Shown one piece after another: positions 27,419 to 36,132 of a DNA stretch of 64,000 bases. A program made the translations under genes and the position numbers. Location: the NCBI GenBank assembly GCA_002270465.1, contig NQOF01000001.1:870501-934500 (forward strand). The letters are read 5' to 3'. Each line of letters begins with the position of its first letter. Position 1 is the stretch's first letter. The notes beneath the pieces are model-generated. The model searched no databases. It was not told the origin of the DNA and worked only from the letters and a program-made list of their open reading frames with translations. This DNA comes from Blautia hominis. Its GTDB lineage: Bacteria; Bacillota; Clostridia; Lachnospirales; Lachnospiraceae.

Positions 27419-28435
27419 TCACAGTTTGTAAAACTCCGGCATTTCATCAAAGATGATCTCCACAACTTTTTTCTCATCACGGGCTTTGGATGCTGCTTTT
27501 GCTGTCACCTGTCCTACATATCCGTCCCAGGCTGTGGGGCCGTCCACTCTGCCTGCTTTTGTGGCGTCGATCCATTCCTGGATTTCCGTATTATAAGCGT
27601 CTACAAATCTGGTGGACCAGTCACTGTGGATGGCGTGACCTCTTGTGGCATTAGCACATACTTCAATGTTGGATGGCTCAGGCAGGTTCAGAATGGCATC
27701 CTCGCATACCACCTCACACTTAATATCATAGCAGTGTCCTGTGTTCACAAAGGCTTCCACATCAATGCGAACACCTGATTTTGTTGTCAGGATCATGATC
27801 TGAGGGTCCATAAGGTTCGCATGGGTCCTGCGGGTGTTCTTAGCAAATACCACCTCTGCGGTTGCATAGTCCTCATTCAGCAGCCAGCGCAGGACATCTA
27901 TTTCATGGATCATGGAATTTTCAACTGCCATAGGTGTGTCGTAGCTCTCGTCCACTGCCGGATTTCTGTGTGCGCAGTGCAGCATCAGGGGTTCCCCGTA
28001 GGTACGGTTCTCAATTGCAGCTTTCAACTGACGGTATCCTGTATCATATCTCCTCATAAACCCAACCTGCACTAGCTGCTTCCCTCCTGCGGCTTCCGCT
28101 TCCACGATCCTCTTGCAGGCTTCTGCCTCAGGTGCCAGTGGTTTCTCACAGAATACATATTTTCCTGCTTTGATGGCTGCCATTACATACTGCTCATGAT
28201 ATGGGTCAATAGTGGTGACAATCACTGCATCAATGTCGTCTGATGCTATCATCTCTTCTCCGTCGGCATAGAATTTGCAGCCGTATTTTTCCGCTACGGA
28301 TTTTCCGAAATCCACATTCACGTCTGCGCAGGCTACAACTTTAGCCCCCTGCAGTTTGTTGTTGATCCTCTCAATATGTGTTCTTCCGATTGCTCCTGTA
28401 CCTACAACGCCAACTTTTAAATCTTTACCAGCCAT
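27419..28435 (-). CDS. Gfo/Idh/MocA family oxidoreductase, inositol 2-dehydrogenase (IolG)-like
   Basis: 338 residues. Rossmann domain GVVGTGAIGRTHIERI (9-24), EKPLAPEAEACKRIVE with catalytic Lys98, QVGFMRRYD (123-131) and IHEIDVLRWL (176-185) with catalytic His177. The whole length resembles Bacillus IolG, which oxidises myo-inositol to scyllo-inosose with NAD+. One point differs: by alignment from memory, the triad Asp172 of the Bacillus enzyme is Asn173 here, so the substrate or mechanism may differ. It is the first gene of an operon with two TIM-barrel isomerases and a symporter, but lacks iolA, iolB, iolC and iolD neighbours. Confidence 0.82.
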   Translation of the reverse strand: MAGKDLKVGVVGTGAIGRTHIERINNKLQGAKVVACADVNVDFGKSVAEKYGCKFYADGEEMIASDDIDAVIVTTIDPYHEQYVMAAIKAGKYVFCEKPLAPEAEACKRIVEAEAAGGKQLVQVGFMRRYDTGYRQLKAAIENRTYGEPLMLHCAHRNPAVDESYDTPMAVENSMIHEIDVLRWLLNEDYATAEVVFAKNTRRTHANLMDPQIMILTTKSGVRIDVEAFVNTGHCYDIKCEVVCEDAILNLPEPSNIEVCANATRGHAIHSDWSTRFVDAYNTEIQEWIDATKAGRVDGPTAWDGYVGQVTAKAASKARDEKKVVEIIFDEMPEFYKL

Positions 28436-28482
28436 ATCTTATCTCCTTTTCTTCATTCCTGAATGTTTTGTTTTTTGCCTTC

Positions 28483-28498
28483 AAGAGCTCGTGCTCGT
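28483..28498. promoter_or_regulatory. Candidate LacI-type operator, copy 2
   Basis: AAGAGCTCGTGCTCGT, the same CG-centred core GAGCTCGTGCTC as the copies at 27228 and 28582. It lies 48 nt upstream of the IolG-like start, downstream of the promoter. Confidence 0.6.
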
Positions 28499-28581
28499 AA
28501 CTCTGTAAAAAAGATTGCGGCTCTCACCGCAGGTTTCTCATCTTTTCTGATATTGTTTCATTTTTTTCTGTTGTCCTTGTT

Positions 28582-28638
28582 ACGAGCTCGTGCTCTTTTC
28601 AATGACTTAATAGTACAACTTTCTTTCTACTATGTCTA
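28582..28638 (-). promoter_or_regulatory. Promoter and operator copy 3 of the inositol-type operon
   Basis: On the minus strand: -35 TAGACA (28638-28633), 17-nt spacer, -10 TACTAT (28615-28610), then operator ACGAGCTCGTGCTCTT (28582-28597 on the plus strand) at about +7 to +22. That position would let a LacI-type repressor block elongation or initiation. The gap 28436-28926 holds this promoter, operator copies 2 and 3, and the TetR promoter; no gene. Confidence 0.65.
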
Positions 28639-28839
28639 TTGACATAATTACCCAATATTAAAATGGCTTTTTATGCATTTTTCACAATTCCCCCCTTCCC
28701 CTTATATTTCAAACCAGTGACCCATCCGGTCAAAAACTGTCCGGTCCGGGCTATATTTCATCAGCCTGTAAAACGAAAGCGGGAAACCGAGTCATTGTTT
28801 GACTGAGGATAACAACACAGCAAATGATAAAACGCATGC

Positions 28840-28888
28840 TTGACATATCTTATTCAATATGCAACAATAGTTATGTAACATAAGTTAC
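28840..28888 (+). promoter_or_regulatory. Promoter and operator of the TetR gene
   Basis: Perfect -35 TTGACA (28840-28845), 17-nt spacer, -10 AACAAT (28863-28868), followed by the inverted repeat GTAAC-ATAA-GTTAC (28875-28888) over the expected transcription start. This is the standard layout for TetR autorepression. Confidence 0.65.
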
Positions 28889-28926
28889 CTATCGTACCCC
28901 TGACAGGAAGGAAAAAGGAAATCTAT

Positions 28927-29514
28927 ATGCCGCCTAAAGCAAAAATAACCAAAGAAATGATTTTGAATATTGTCCTGACTATTACAAGAGAAACAGGATT
29001 TCATACTGTAAATGCAAGAAGTATTGCAAACAAATTACAATGTTCTACCCGCCCAATCTTTACTTGTTATGAAAACATGGAGGAATTGAAAAGCGAATTT
29101 CTTCCCTTTGCGTATGAATACTACCTGCAGTATGTGGATGAATACAGCAATTCTGAAAATATCAGTCCCTATTTGCTCCTTCCCCTCTCTTACATTGCAT
29201 TTGCGCAGGAAGAAACACATTTATTTAAGCTGCTGTTTGTAAACGATATGGATTTGAACATGGCTGAGACAACGGATTTTTACAAAGAACCGGACAATGA
29301 AAAAAGGGCCAGATCATTCTCAGATGCTGTTGGAATAGGATTAGAACGAGCAAAGGTAATATTTTTAGACTTGTTCTTTTATACTCATGGGATAGCGGTC
29401 TTAACAGCCACTAAAAAAATAGCATTAGACAGAAACAGTATTGAAAAAATGGTGACAAATATATTATCTGCTTTTATAAAACAGGAAAAACCGGATTGGA
29501 ATTTGACCGATTAA
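28927..29514 (+). CDS. TetR/AcrR family transcriptional regulator
   Basis: 195 residues. N-terminal helix-turn-helix (ITKEMILNIVLTITRETGFHTVNARSIANKLQCSTRPIFTCYENMEEL) of TetR type, all-helical ligand-binding C-terminal part. Two genes form the unit: the methyltransferase starts 28 nt downstream. A palindrome at its promoter suggests self-repression. Ligand unknown. Binding site AAGGAAAAAGGAAA precedes the ATG. Confidence 0.88.
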   Translation: MPPKAKITKEMILNIVLTITRETGFHTVNARSIANKLQCSTRPIFTCYENMEELKSEFLPFAYEYYLQYVDEYSNSENISPYLLLPLSYIAFAQEETHLFKLLFVNDMDLNMAETTDFYKEPDNEKRARSFSDAVGIGLERAKVIFLDLFFYTHGIAVLTATKKIALDRNSIEKMVTNILSAFIKQEKPDWNLTD

Positions 29515-29542
29515 TATTTTCCATTGACAGAAAGGGGACATT

Positions 29543-30334
29543 ATGAATACAAACCAATATTTAATTGATTTTTACAATACTTACAACGAAGACAGCAGGC
29601 TGACCTTAAAGCACGGCTCAGTTGAATTCCTTACTACTATGCATTATATTGCCAGATATATGAAACCCGGGGACCGTGTGCTTGAAATCGGTACCGGAAC
29701 CGGCCGGTATTCCCACGCGCTGGCCCGTCAGGGATATACGGTAGATGCGGTAGAGCTGGTGGAACATAATATAACCGTTTTCCGCCAAAACACGCAGTCA
29801 AACGAAAATATAACCATCACCCAGGGGAACGCTTTGGATCTATCTGCCTTCCCGGATCAAAAATATGACATTACCCTTTTATTAGGTCCCCTGTACCATC
29901 TCTATCATACGGAAGATAAAAAACAGGCGCTGCGCGAGGCGATTCGTGTAACAAAACAGGGAGGCATAATTTTTGCCGCCTACGTCATATCCGATGGCTG
30001 TCTCATGGACGAAGGATTTCATCGGGGCAATATCAGTGTCTCCGAATATATAGAAAAAGGCCTGCTTGACGCCCGGACATTTGCCGCCAATTCCAATCCA
30101 GAGAATGTTTTTGAACTTGTCCGAAAGGAAGACATTGATGATCTGATGTCTGCATTTCCCGTAACCCGGCTCCATTACGCGGCAACAGACGGCTGCGCCT
30201 TATTTATGCGCGAAGCAATCGACAAGATGGACCAAGATACCTTTGAACTGTTCTTGAAATACCACTTTGCCACTTGTGAGCGGGAAGATTTATTGGGTAT
30301 TACAAGCCACGCTATTGACATATTCAGAAAATGA
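29543..30334 (+). CDS. Class I SAM-dependent methyltransferase
   Basis: 263 residues. Motif I VLEIGTGTGRYSHALARQGY (about 46-65), acidic residue at the end of strand 2 (VDAVELVEHN), motif IV YDITLLLGPLYHLYH, then a C-terminal helical cap. The GPLYHL signature occurs in methyltransferases annotated near antibiotic resistance or small-molecule modification genes. The acceptor is unknown. It is co-transcribed with the TetR gene, so its expression is presumably ligand induced. Start preceded by AAAGGGG. Confidence 0.88.
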   Translation: MNTNQYLIDFYNTYNEDSRLTLKHGSVEFLTTMHYIARYMKPGDRVLEIGTGTGRYSHALARQGYTVDAVELVEHNITVFRQNTQSNENITITQGNALDLSAFPDQKYDITLLLGPLYHLYHTEDKKQALREAIRVTKQGGIIFAAYVISDGCLMDEGFHRGNISVSEYIEKGLLDARTFAANSNPENVFELVRKEDIDDLMSAFPVTRLHYAATDGCALFMREAIDKMDQDTFELFLKYHFATCEREDLLGITSHAIDIFRK

Positions 30335-30395
30335 GCATCCCAGAGACAAAAATTCTTCCGGCCAAACAAAAGCTAAATGTGAGGATCCAGGCTGC

Positions 30396-30821
30396 TTATG
30401 TATTAAGTAAAAGCAGCCCGCCAAGGCACAGCATGATCCCGCATATCTGTTTAAAAGTTATCAGTTCCTTATAAAAGATCACACCCACAATGATCAAAAT
30501 AACCGCAAGCCCAATATTGGCCACCAGGGAGCCAACACTGACCTTCCATCCGGCTCTGTATATGGCAATATAACCAAATTCCAGCGCAACCACAGATGCG
30601 CCCAGGACTACGGAGGCCCAATTCAGTTTTCTTAATTCAGTAAGATATGCTTTTTCGGATGATGTAAATAAAAACATCACAATGGACAGGAACGCCCCTA
30701 CCAAATAAGTCACGGAAAGTGAGACAAATGCATTTGCCTCTGCCGGGGTTGATTTTGCACAGATATTATAGACCGTATTTGAGCCAATCACCAAAAGGAT
30801 CGGCCAGATGTAATTCCACAT
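30396..30821 (-). CDS. EamA/DMT-like small membrane transporter
   Basis: 141 residues from MWNYIWPILL, with AAGGAGG 6 nt before it; the upstream in-frame ATG (30887) is rejected because a terminator lies between. Five hydrophobic segments and the C-terminal KQICGIMLCLGGLLLLN of EamA half-length transporters. A single five-helix unit would have to dimerise. Substrate unknown. The gene starts directly behind the terminator of the aldolase operon, so its transcription may depend on readthrough. Confidence 0.75.
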   Translation of the reverse strand: MWNYIWPILLVIGSNTVYNICAKSTPAEANAFVSLSVTYLVGAFLSIVMFLFTSSEKAYLTELRKLNWASVVLGASVVALEFGYIAIYRAGWKVSVGSLVANIGLAVILIIVGVIFYKELITFKQICGIMLCLGGLLLLNT

Positions 30822-30840
30822 ACTTTTCCTCCTTATAAAC

Positions 30841-30876
30841 AAAAAAAGCCGCAAACTAAATGACCTTAGTTTGCGG
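30841..30876 (-). terminator. Terminator (or attenuator) between aldolase and EamA genes
   Basis: On the minus strand CCGCAAACTAA and TTTAGTTTGCGG form an 11-12-bp stem, followed by CTTTTTTTG, only a few bases before the AAGGAGG of the EamA-like gene. Confidence 0.85.
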
Positions 30877-30904
30877 TAGGTGTCCACCCAATTTTTATTT
30901 TACG

Positions 30905-31777
30905 TCATATACTTATATCCGTCAATGCCTTATATTCTGAACCAAAAATCCGTATTTTTGCCTTTACTGCCTCTGCCACTGCCTCCACCTGACAGGGGAT
31001 CATATCTGTCAGACAGGTTTTGCCTTCCCTGATAGCATGTTCTGCCGCTTTGCCTGCAGCCTCATTGATGTCAGTAAAAATATTCACTTTGCTGATCCCG
31101 CAGGCGATGGATCTTCTGAAATCTTCTTCTGAAAGCCCGGAACCTCCGTGGAGTACCAGGGGAACATGCACCATTTCTGCTATTCTCTTTATCCTGTCAA
31201 AATCCAGTTTCGGTTTGAATTTATAAGCACCGTGAGCGGTTCCCACAGCGATAGCCAGGGCATCTGCCTGTGTTTTTTCTGCAAACTCTTTTGCCTGCGC
31301 GGGGTCTGTGTAATATGATTCCGGTACATCTGCACCATTATGGGCAGTCTGTTCCTCATTGTCTCCCACATGTCCCAATTCTGCCTCCACCGTTGCCCCG
31401 AAACAATGTGCGATCCTCACCAGCTCACGGACTTTTCTCACATTTTCTTCGTAACTGTCCGTGGAACAGTCATACATAATAGAGGTAAATCCCAGCTTCA
31501 GCGCCTCCATACATTTTTCAAAAGTAAGACCATGGTCATAGTGGACCACCACAGGAACGGATGCTTTTTTTGCCATGGGAACAAGCAGTCCCGCCAAATC
31601 CTCCAGAGGTCCGCAGGGAAGTAAAATCTCCGCTGTTCCGATAATGACCGGGGATTTAAGTTCTTCCGCTGCTTTTAACACACCTCTGGCAAGTTCCAGA
31701 TTCACGGTGTTAAACAGACCAACACCGTAGCCGTTTTTTCTGGCAGGCAGCAGCACATCATTTAGGTTTACTAACAT
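30905..31777 (-). CDS. Class II fructose-bisphosphate/tagatose-bisphosphate-type aldolase
   Basis: 290 residues. Zn-dependent aldolase pattern: catalytic Asp and zinc His in VVVHYDHGLTFE, EAELGHVGD (zinc Glu and the GxxG segment), GTAHGAYKFKPKLD, zinc His in LVLHGGSGL and the phosphate loop GISKVNIFTDIN. It cleaves a ketose-1-phosphate or ketose bisphosphate into dihydroxyacetone phosphate and an aldehyde; FbaA, GatY/KbaY and IolJ types cannot be told apart here. Only 3 nt separate it from the PfkB kinase gene, so the pair probably phosphorylates and cleaves the same sugar. Confidence 0.9.
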   Translation of the reverse strand: MLVNLNDVLLPARKNGYGVGLFNTVNLELARGVLKAAEELKSPVIIGTAEILLPCGPLEDLAGLLVPMAKKASVPVVVHYDHGLTFEKCMEALKLGFTSIMYDCSTDSYEENVRKVRELVRIAHCFGATVEAELGHVGDNEEQTAHNGADVPESYYTDPAQAKEFAEKTQADALAIAVGTAHGAYKFKPKLDFDRIKRIAEMVHVPLVLHGGSGLSEEDFRRSIACGISKVNIFTDINEAAGKAAEHAIREGKTCLTDMIPCQVEAVAEAVKAKIRIFGSEYKALTDISI

Positions 31778-31780
31778 TTT

Positions 31781-32911
31781 TTACACCCCTTCTCTCTTTT
31801 TCCATCCGTTTTTAATTTTCTCATCCAGTTCCTCCAGGGGGCGGATGCCGCTCAGCGCGTCATATGCTTCCACACAGGACGCCCCCTCAGCGGCAGCCAG
31901 GCGGACACACATTTCAAAAGGATACCCTCTCAGCATGGCTGTCAGAAATGCGGCGATGGTAGTGTCGCCTGCTCCTGTTCCTGACAATACTTTCCCGGGC
32001 CGGTAACTGGCCTCAAATCCTTCCCTGTCTGACCATTCTTCTGCGGAAATCCCCAATTTTGCTTCCAGGTCCCCCAGCCCATGTCCTTCTGCCGTCCTGT
32101 AATATAAACCGGGTGCCCCGCATTTCAGCAAAAGGACCTTTGCCCCAAACTCCATACACCGCTCTGCCAAAGGCCGGATATCTTTCTGTACATCCAGAAT
32201 AAATGAAATGTCTTCATCCCCTGCCCTGCGCTTCCAGTCCTCATATCTTCTTCTGTCCAGCATGAAACAGAGTTCTTCTATACTTGGTACAAAGAAATCC
32301 ACATAAGGGAGCACACTTCTTAAGATTCCCTCCCAGTCAGCCTTTCCTGCCGTAGAGTCTCCATCCACAAAAGCCAGGTCAAGGGAGGTTGCTGTTCCTT
32401 GGGACTTCATATATTTCATCATACGCACCAGTTCACTTCCGGTATTTTCGTACATTTTCTTCATCAGGGGCGGATAGCCAAAATGAAACAGGTCCGCGCC
32501 GTAAAGCTTCTCTTTCGGCAAATCCTCAAAACAGAAGGTGTCATTACATCCGGAATCATGAAGAAATATCCTGTCTATCCCCGGAACCGCAAGCACCACG
32601 GAATAAGATGTATTCTGCCCCTCCTGAATAATGATCCCGGAATCTACACCCCGGGCAGCATAGATATCGGAAAGGATCTTACCGAATTTATCATTTCCGG
32701 TCTTTGTCATGAGGCAGACATCAACTCCCAGCATTTTCATAGCCAGCCCCGTGTTGGAGACCGCTCCGCCCGCATGAATATCTACACCTTCCATCTGTAT
32801 CAGCCTTCCCGGCGAGAGAATTTCCCCCAGTTTTGATACCTGCTGCCCCTGCGGAAAGAGGGGCGTTATATCCAGGCAGGAATGTCCCGCTACGATCACC
32901 TTTTTTTCCAT
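31781..32911 (-). CDS. PfkB family carbohydrate kinase
   Basis: 376 residues, longer than the usual 310-340. N-terminal DIHAGGAVSNTGLAMKMLGVDV is the first PfkB signature; the second, LSGTGAGDTTIAAFLTAML, holds the catalytic Asp in GAGD. The extra length is mostly in the region 215-305 around YEDWKRRAGDEDISF and GLGDLEAKLGISAEEW. It phosphorylates a sugar or sugar phosphate, making the substrate of the adjacent aldolase. Sugar unknown. Divergent from the AraC gene at 33238. Confidence 0.88.
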   Translation of the reverse strand: MEKKVIVAGHSCLDITPLFPQGQQVSKLGEILSPGRLIQMEGVDIHAGGAVSNTGLAMKMLGVDVCLMTKTGNDKFGKILSDIYAARGVDSGIIIQEGQNTSYSVVLAVPGIDRIFLHDSGCNDTFCFEDLPKEKLYGADLFHFGYPPLMKKMYENTGSELVRMMKYMKSQGTATSLDLAFVDGDSTAGKADWEGILRSVLPYVDFFVPSIEELCFMLDRRRYEDWKRRAGDEDISFILDVQKDIRPLAERCMEFGAKVLLLKCGAPGLYYRTAEGHGLGDLEAKLGISAEEWSDREGFEASYRPGKVLSGTGAGDTTIAAFLTAMLRGYPFEMCVRLAAAEGASCVEAYDALSGIRPLEELDEKIKNGWKKREGV

Positions 32912-33174
32912 ATGATCACCTGTCTTCCTTTATTTCTTACCGTCTTCAGAACACGGAAAAATCTTGCTCTGTTTTCCTTTCAGTTTAGCCGATTTCCAGT
33001 GAAACTGCATTTCCATATTTGTGATAACCGGGCGATAATCTTGCGTTTTGTCCTTTGTTTGTCTAAAAGCTGAAAATGCCTCTATATTGTAAAGTTTTTC
33101 TTGTAATTGGTACGATTTATTTGTTTATATTTAATGATTATTTTGTTATTATACAGATAATTTTGAGATTGTTC

Positions 33175-33203
33175 TTGTCTGATCTATCCAATGATATTAG
33201 AAT
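33175..33203 (+). promoter_or_regulatory. Promoter of the AraC gene at 33238
   Basis: -35 TTGTCT (33175-33180), 17-nt spacer, -10 TAGAAT (33198-33203). The 326-nt divergent gap 32912-33237 contains no gene. Confidence 0.55.
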
Positions 33204-33237
33204 AGAGTTAGAAAATCAAAAGAAAGCAGTGACAGAA

Positions 33238-34218
33238 ATGGAAAAAGAATTTGAACTGGTTGCCCACCCGCAGATACATGCGTTCCGTGCCCTATTGGTA
33301 CGCCTCTTTTCCCGTGCTCCCCATACTCACAGGGAGATGGAAATAGGGCTTGTTCTTGACGGAAATCCGCAGCTCACCGTCAATGGAACTATACGGAACC
33401 TGCAAAGCGGTGACATATATCTGTTGAATCCCATGGAGCTGCATGAAATACATGGACAGAGCGGCGGTGCGCTGATACTGGCCATACAAATGTCACGGCA
33501 GCTTGTCACCTCTTATTTCCAGCACGACGAGAATACCTGCTTCATTGAAAACAGTGTCCGTTCCTTTTTCTCTCAGCATGAGACCCGTTATGAGATCATG
33601 AAGGGTCTGCTGATCGAGCTTGCATATAATTATTTCGGACAATTTGCCAACTATGAGTATAAATGCATGAGTCTTTTGAACATGATCCTATATGCGCTTC
33701 ACACTTATGTTCCCAAGAAGACATACACAGATGCGGAGATCACCACTCGCAGGCACAGACAGGAGCGCATGAGCCGTATCACGGATCATATAGAAAAAAA
33801 TTTCAGACAGAAACTATTGCTGAGGGATATTGCTGCCCATGAAAATCTGTCTCTCACCTATCTCTCACACCTGTTTCGCGACGAACTGGACCTGTCTTTT
33901 CAGGAATATCTGAACCTGAAACGGTTTGAATACGCCTGCCGTCTTCTGCAGCATACAGATAAGAAAGTGCTTACCATCAGCATTGAAAGCGGGTTTTCGG
34001 ATGTGAGGTACCTGAACCAGCTATGCCAGAAGTATTATGGCTGCCCGGCCTCCGAACTGCGCGGAAAAACGAGGCTGCCGGCCGCTGCGGACAAACAGGT
34101 CTCCTCCAATACACAGAATATTTTCACGCCCGGAGACAGTATACTGCTTCTGCATACACTGCGTGAAAACTATCAGGATAAATACAGCAGTTACACTATA
34201 TGGGAATTTTACCGGTGA
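33238..34218 (+). CDS. AraC family transcriptional regulator
   Basis: 326 residues from MEKEFELVAHPQI; the frame is open further upstream but that part is hydrophobic and unrelated and contains the promoter. N-terminal cupin (HTHREMEIGLVLDGNPQLTVNG, NPMELHEIHG), C-terminal DNA-binding domain (LLLRDIAAHENLSLTYLSHLFRDELDLSFQEYL, then TISIESGFSDVRYLNQLCQKYYGCPASELR). Divergent from the PfkB-aldolase pair, which it probably activates. The acylase gene follows 75 nt downstream in the same direction. Confidence 0.87.
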   Translation: MEKEFELVAHPQIHAFRALLVRLFSRAPHTHREMEIGLVLDGNPQLTVNGTIRNLQSGDIYLLNPMELHEIHGQSGGALILAIQMSRQLVTSYFQHDENTCFIENSVRSFFSQHETRYEIMKGLLIELAYNYFGQFANYEYKCMSLLNMILYALHTYVPKKTYTDAEITTRRHRQERMSRITDHIEKNFRQKLLLRDIAAHENLSLTYLSHLFRDELDLSFQEYLNLKRFEYACRLLQHTDKKVLTISIESGFSDVRYLNQLCQKYYGCPASELRGKTRLPAAADKQVSSNTQNIFTPGDSILLLHTLRENYQDKYSSYTIWEFYR

Positions 34219-34293
34219 GTTTCCGGTATGCCCCGGGAAAAGTCGGAATATACATAATCATATCCTTCACAAAGCAGAGCAAAGGAGACAGCT

Positions 34294-35301
34294 ATGTGCA
34301 CTGCATTATATATACAATCACCTCAGAAAGACGCTTTTTTCGGGCGAACCATGGATTTTTCTTATCCACTCAGCCCGGAAATGTATTTCATACCGAAGGG
34401 CTATACATGGAACAATCTTATGAAAACCCACAAAATCCACAATCAGTACCGTATCATGGGCATTGGACAGAATATTTCACCTGTGATCTTGGCAGATGGG
34501 GTCAATGAAAAAGGATTTGCTGCGGCAGCGCTGTATTTTCCGGGATATGCGCAATACGATCCTATTGTTTCGCAAGATGCTCCCCGTATCTCAATTGCAG
34601 CTCTCGAACTGGTGAATCTTTTGCTTGGTCAGTGTGATTCCGTATCTGGAGCTGCCTCCATGCTACGGATGATCCGGATTGTGGGGTTAAAAGATTCCGT
34701 TACAGATTCTGTTGCCCCGCTTCACTGGATTCTTGCTGATAAAAGCGGTAAATGCATGGTAGTAGAAAAGACTGCAGACGGACTGCATCTGTATAACAAT
34801 CCAATCGGTGTCTTTGCCAACAGCCCTGACTTCCAGTGGCATATGACAAATCTGCGGAATTATATGAATGTCACACCGCCCCAGAAACAAAATGCTGAGT
34901 GGAATGATGTAAAACTAACCCCTTTTGGCCAGGGTACCGGCACCTTTGGTCTTCCCGGAGATTACACACCTCCGTCCAGATTTGTCAGAACTGCCTTCCA
35001 AAAAAGCCATGCCATGCTCCCTGACAAAAAGGAAGAGGCTTTGCTTACCTGTTTTCATTTAATGGAGAGTGTCAGCATTCCCAAGGGAGTTGTTATGACA
35101 GACAAAGGAACGGCGGATTTTACGCAATATACGGCTTTCATTGACCTCTCGGAAACCCGGTATTATTTCAGAACTTATGATAACAGCCAGATTGCCGCAG
35201 TTAAATTGCCTGCGCAATGTGATTGTACTTCAAAGATACTTTCTCTGGGAAAATTGGCAAGACCACTTATCTTTGACAGTTTGAAGAATACAGCTAACTA
35301 G
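34294..35301 (+). CDS. Choloylglycine hydrolase family protein (penicillin V acylase/bile salt hydrolase)
   Basis: 335 residues, Ntn-hydrolase of the linear amide C-N hydrolase family. Catalytic Cys2 becomes N-terminal after Met removal; Arg18, Asp21, Asn176 and Arg229 match the conserved active-site set. It cleaves an amide, such as conjugated bile acids, penicillin V or N-acyl signals. In the segment ALYFPGYAQY a Tyr (Tyr81) stands where bile salt hydrolases usually have Asn, which points toward penicillin V acylase-type specificity, but this single residue is weak evidence. No signal peptide. Binding site AAAGGAG precedes the ATG. Confidence 0.87.
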   Translation: MCTALYIQSPQKDAFFGRTMDFSYPLSPEMYFIPKGYTWNNLMKTHKIHNQYRIMGIGQNISPVILADGVNEKGFAAAALYFPGYAQYDPIVSQDAPRISIAALELVNLLLGQCDSVSGAASMLRMIRIVGLKDSVTDSVAPLHWILADKSGKCMVVEKTADGLHLYNNPIGVFANSPDFQWHMTNLRNYMNVTPPQKQNAEWNDVKLTPFGQGTGTFGLPGDYTPPSRFVRTAFQKSHAMLPDKKEEALLTCFHLMESVSIPKGVVMTDKGTADFTQYTAFIDLSETRYYFRTYDNSQIAAVKLPAQCDCTSKILSLGKLARPLIFDSLKNTAN

Positions 35302-35549
35302 CAAAGCAAATTCTGACTGTCATTTCTTTATCCGCAGCAAACCTACCGTCACAGCCTCCCATATAAAGTACAACACATGCGATTCAGACATTCTATCACC
35401 ACACCTCAGTTTTTCTATAGCGTATCTGAAGATTAAATTCCGCAAGATGTGCGGTACCATTTATAGGAGACTTTCCCCGAAAGAAGGCGGTGTCAAAATA
35501 TGCCTCAAAATGGGCCGGCAGTTTGCGGAACTTCATTTTCAGACCCATT

Positions 35550-35990
35550 TTATTCTAAACTATTGAAATTAACATATTCTCTCCAAACTGCCCTTTCGTT
35601 CATCAGTCTATATTTTTTATCGTTTATATCAAAAAATTGGCCGGGTGAAATAGAAATATCAGTACCATCTTTTAATTTTATATCATAGTGGGACGAAGCA
35701 CCATCTGAAATGCTGTTACTCGTAGTGGGCAATAATTTCGTCTTATTCAGTAAAGCAACAAATCTCCTGATCTCCTCTTCATTAAACTCATGTTCCGAGG
35801 TATTATCGGGCGGAGCTCCGCCTGTATAGCTGTACAGATATATACTTTCGACCTCATCTGCCTGAATACTATGGACCACTCTTTCACCTCTTTTGAGAAG
35901 TCCAAAATATATAGCTGCAGCTATCCCGGCTAAAATAATAATAATGTATAGATTTGATTTATTCCTTTTTATGAACCCCTTTTTAATCAA
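35550..35990 (-). CDS. Hypothetical membrane-anchored protein
   Basis: 146 residues. A basic N-terminus is followed by one membrane helix (about 14-32), then a soluble extracellular domain of about 110 residues with no motif I recognise (ESIYLYSYTGG, FNEEEIRRFVALLNKTKL, HYDIKLKDGTDISISPG). The alternation of short strands and one helix resembles small lipoprotein-like beta domains of Firmicutes, but no function can be given. It stands alone. The flanking gaps (35302-35549 and 35991-36275) contain no gene. Confidence 0.6.
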   Translation of the reverse strand: MIKKGFIKRNKSNLYIIIILAGIAAAIYFGLLKRGERVVHSIQADEVESIYLYSYTGGAPPDNTSEHEFNEEEIRRFVALLNKTKLLPTTSNSISDGASSHYDIKLKDGTDISISPGQFFDINDKKYRLMNERAVWREYVNFNSLE

Positions 35991-36132
35991 AGTATCCCCC
36001 TCATCTTTACTTTCACCCTTATTTTAATTCAATTATACACTATATTCACTGTACCGGGTCAAAGAATTATTACTGCAGATGAACTTACAGGGGATTTGCC
36101 ACACTATTCACATATCTGCTATTCTGCAAAGT

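Noticed and set aside
35440-35549. Possible insertion-sequence end (GGCGGTGTCAAAATATGCC region)
   Set aside because: The sequence felt familiar, but no terminal repeat, target duplication or transposase fragment could be found.
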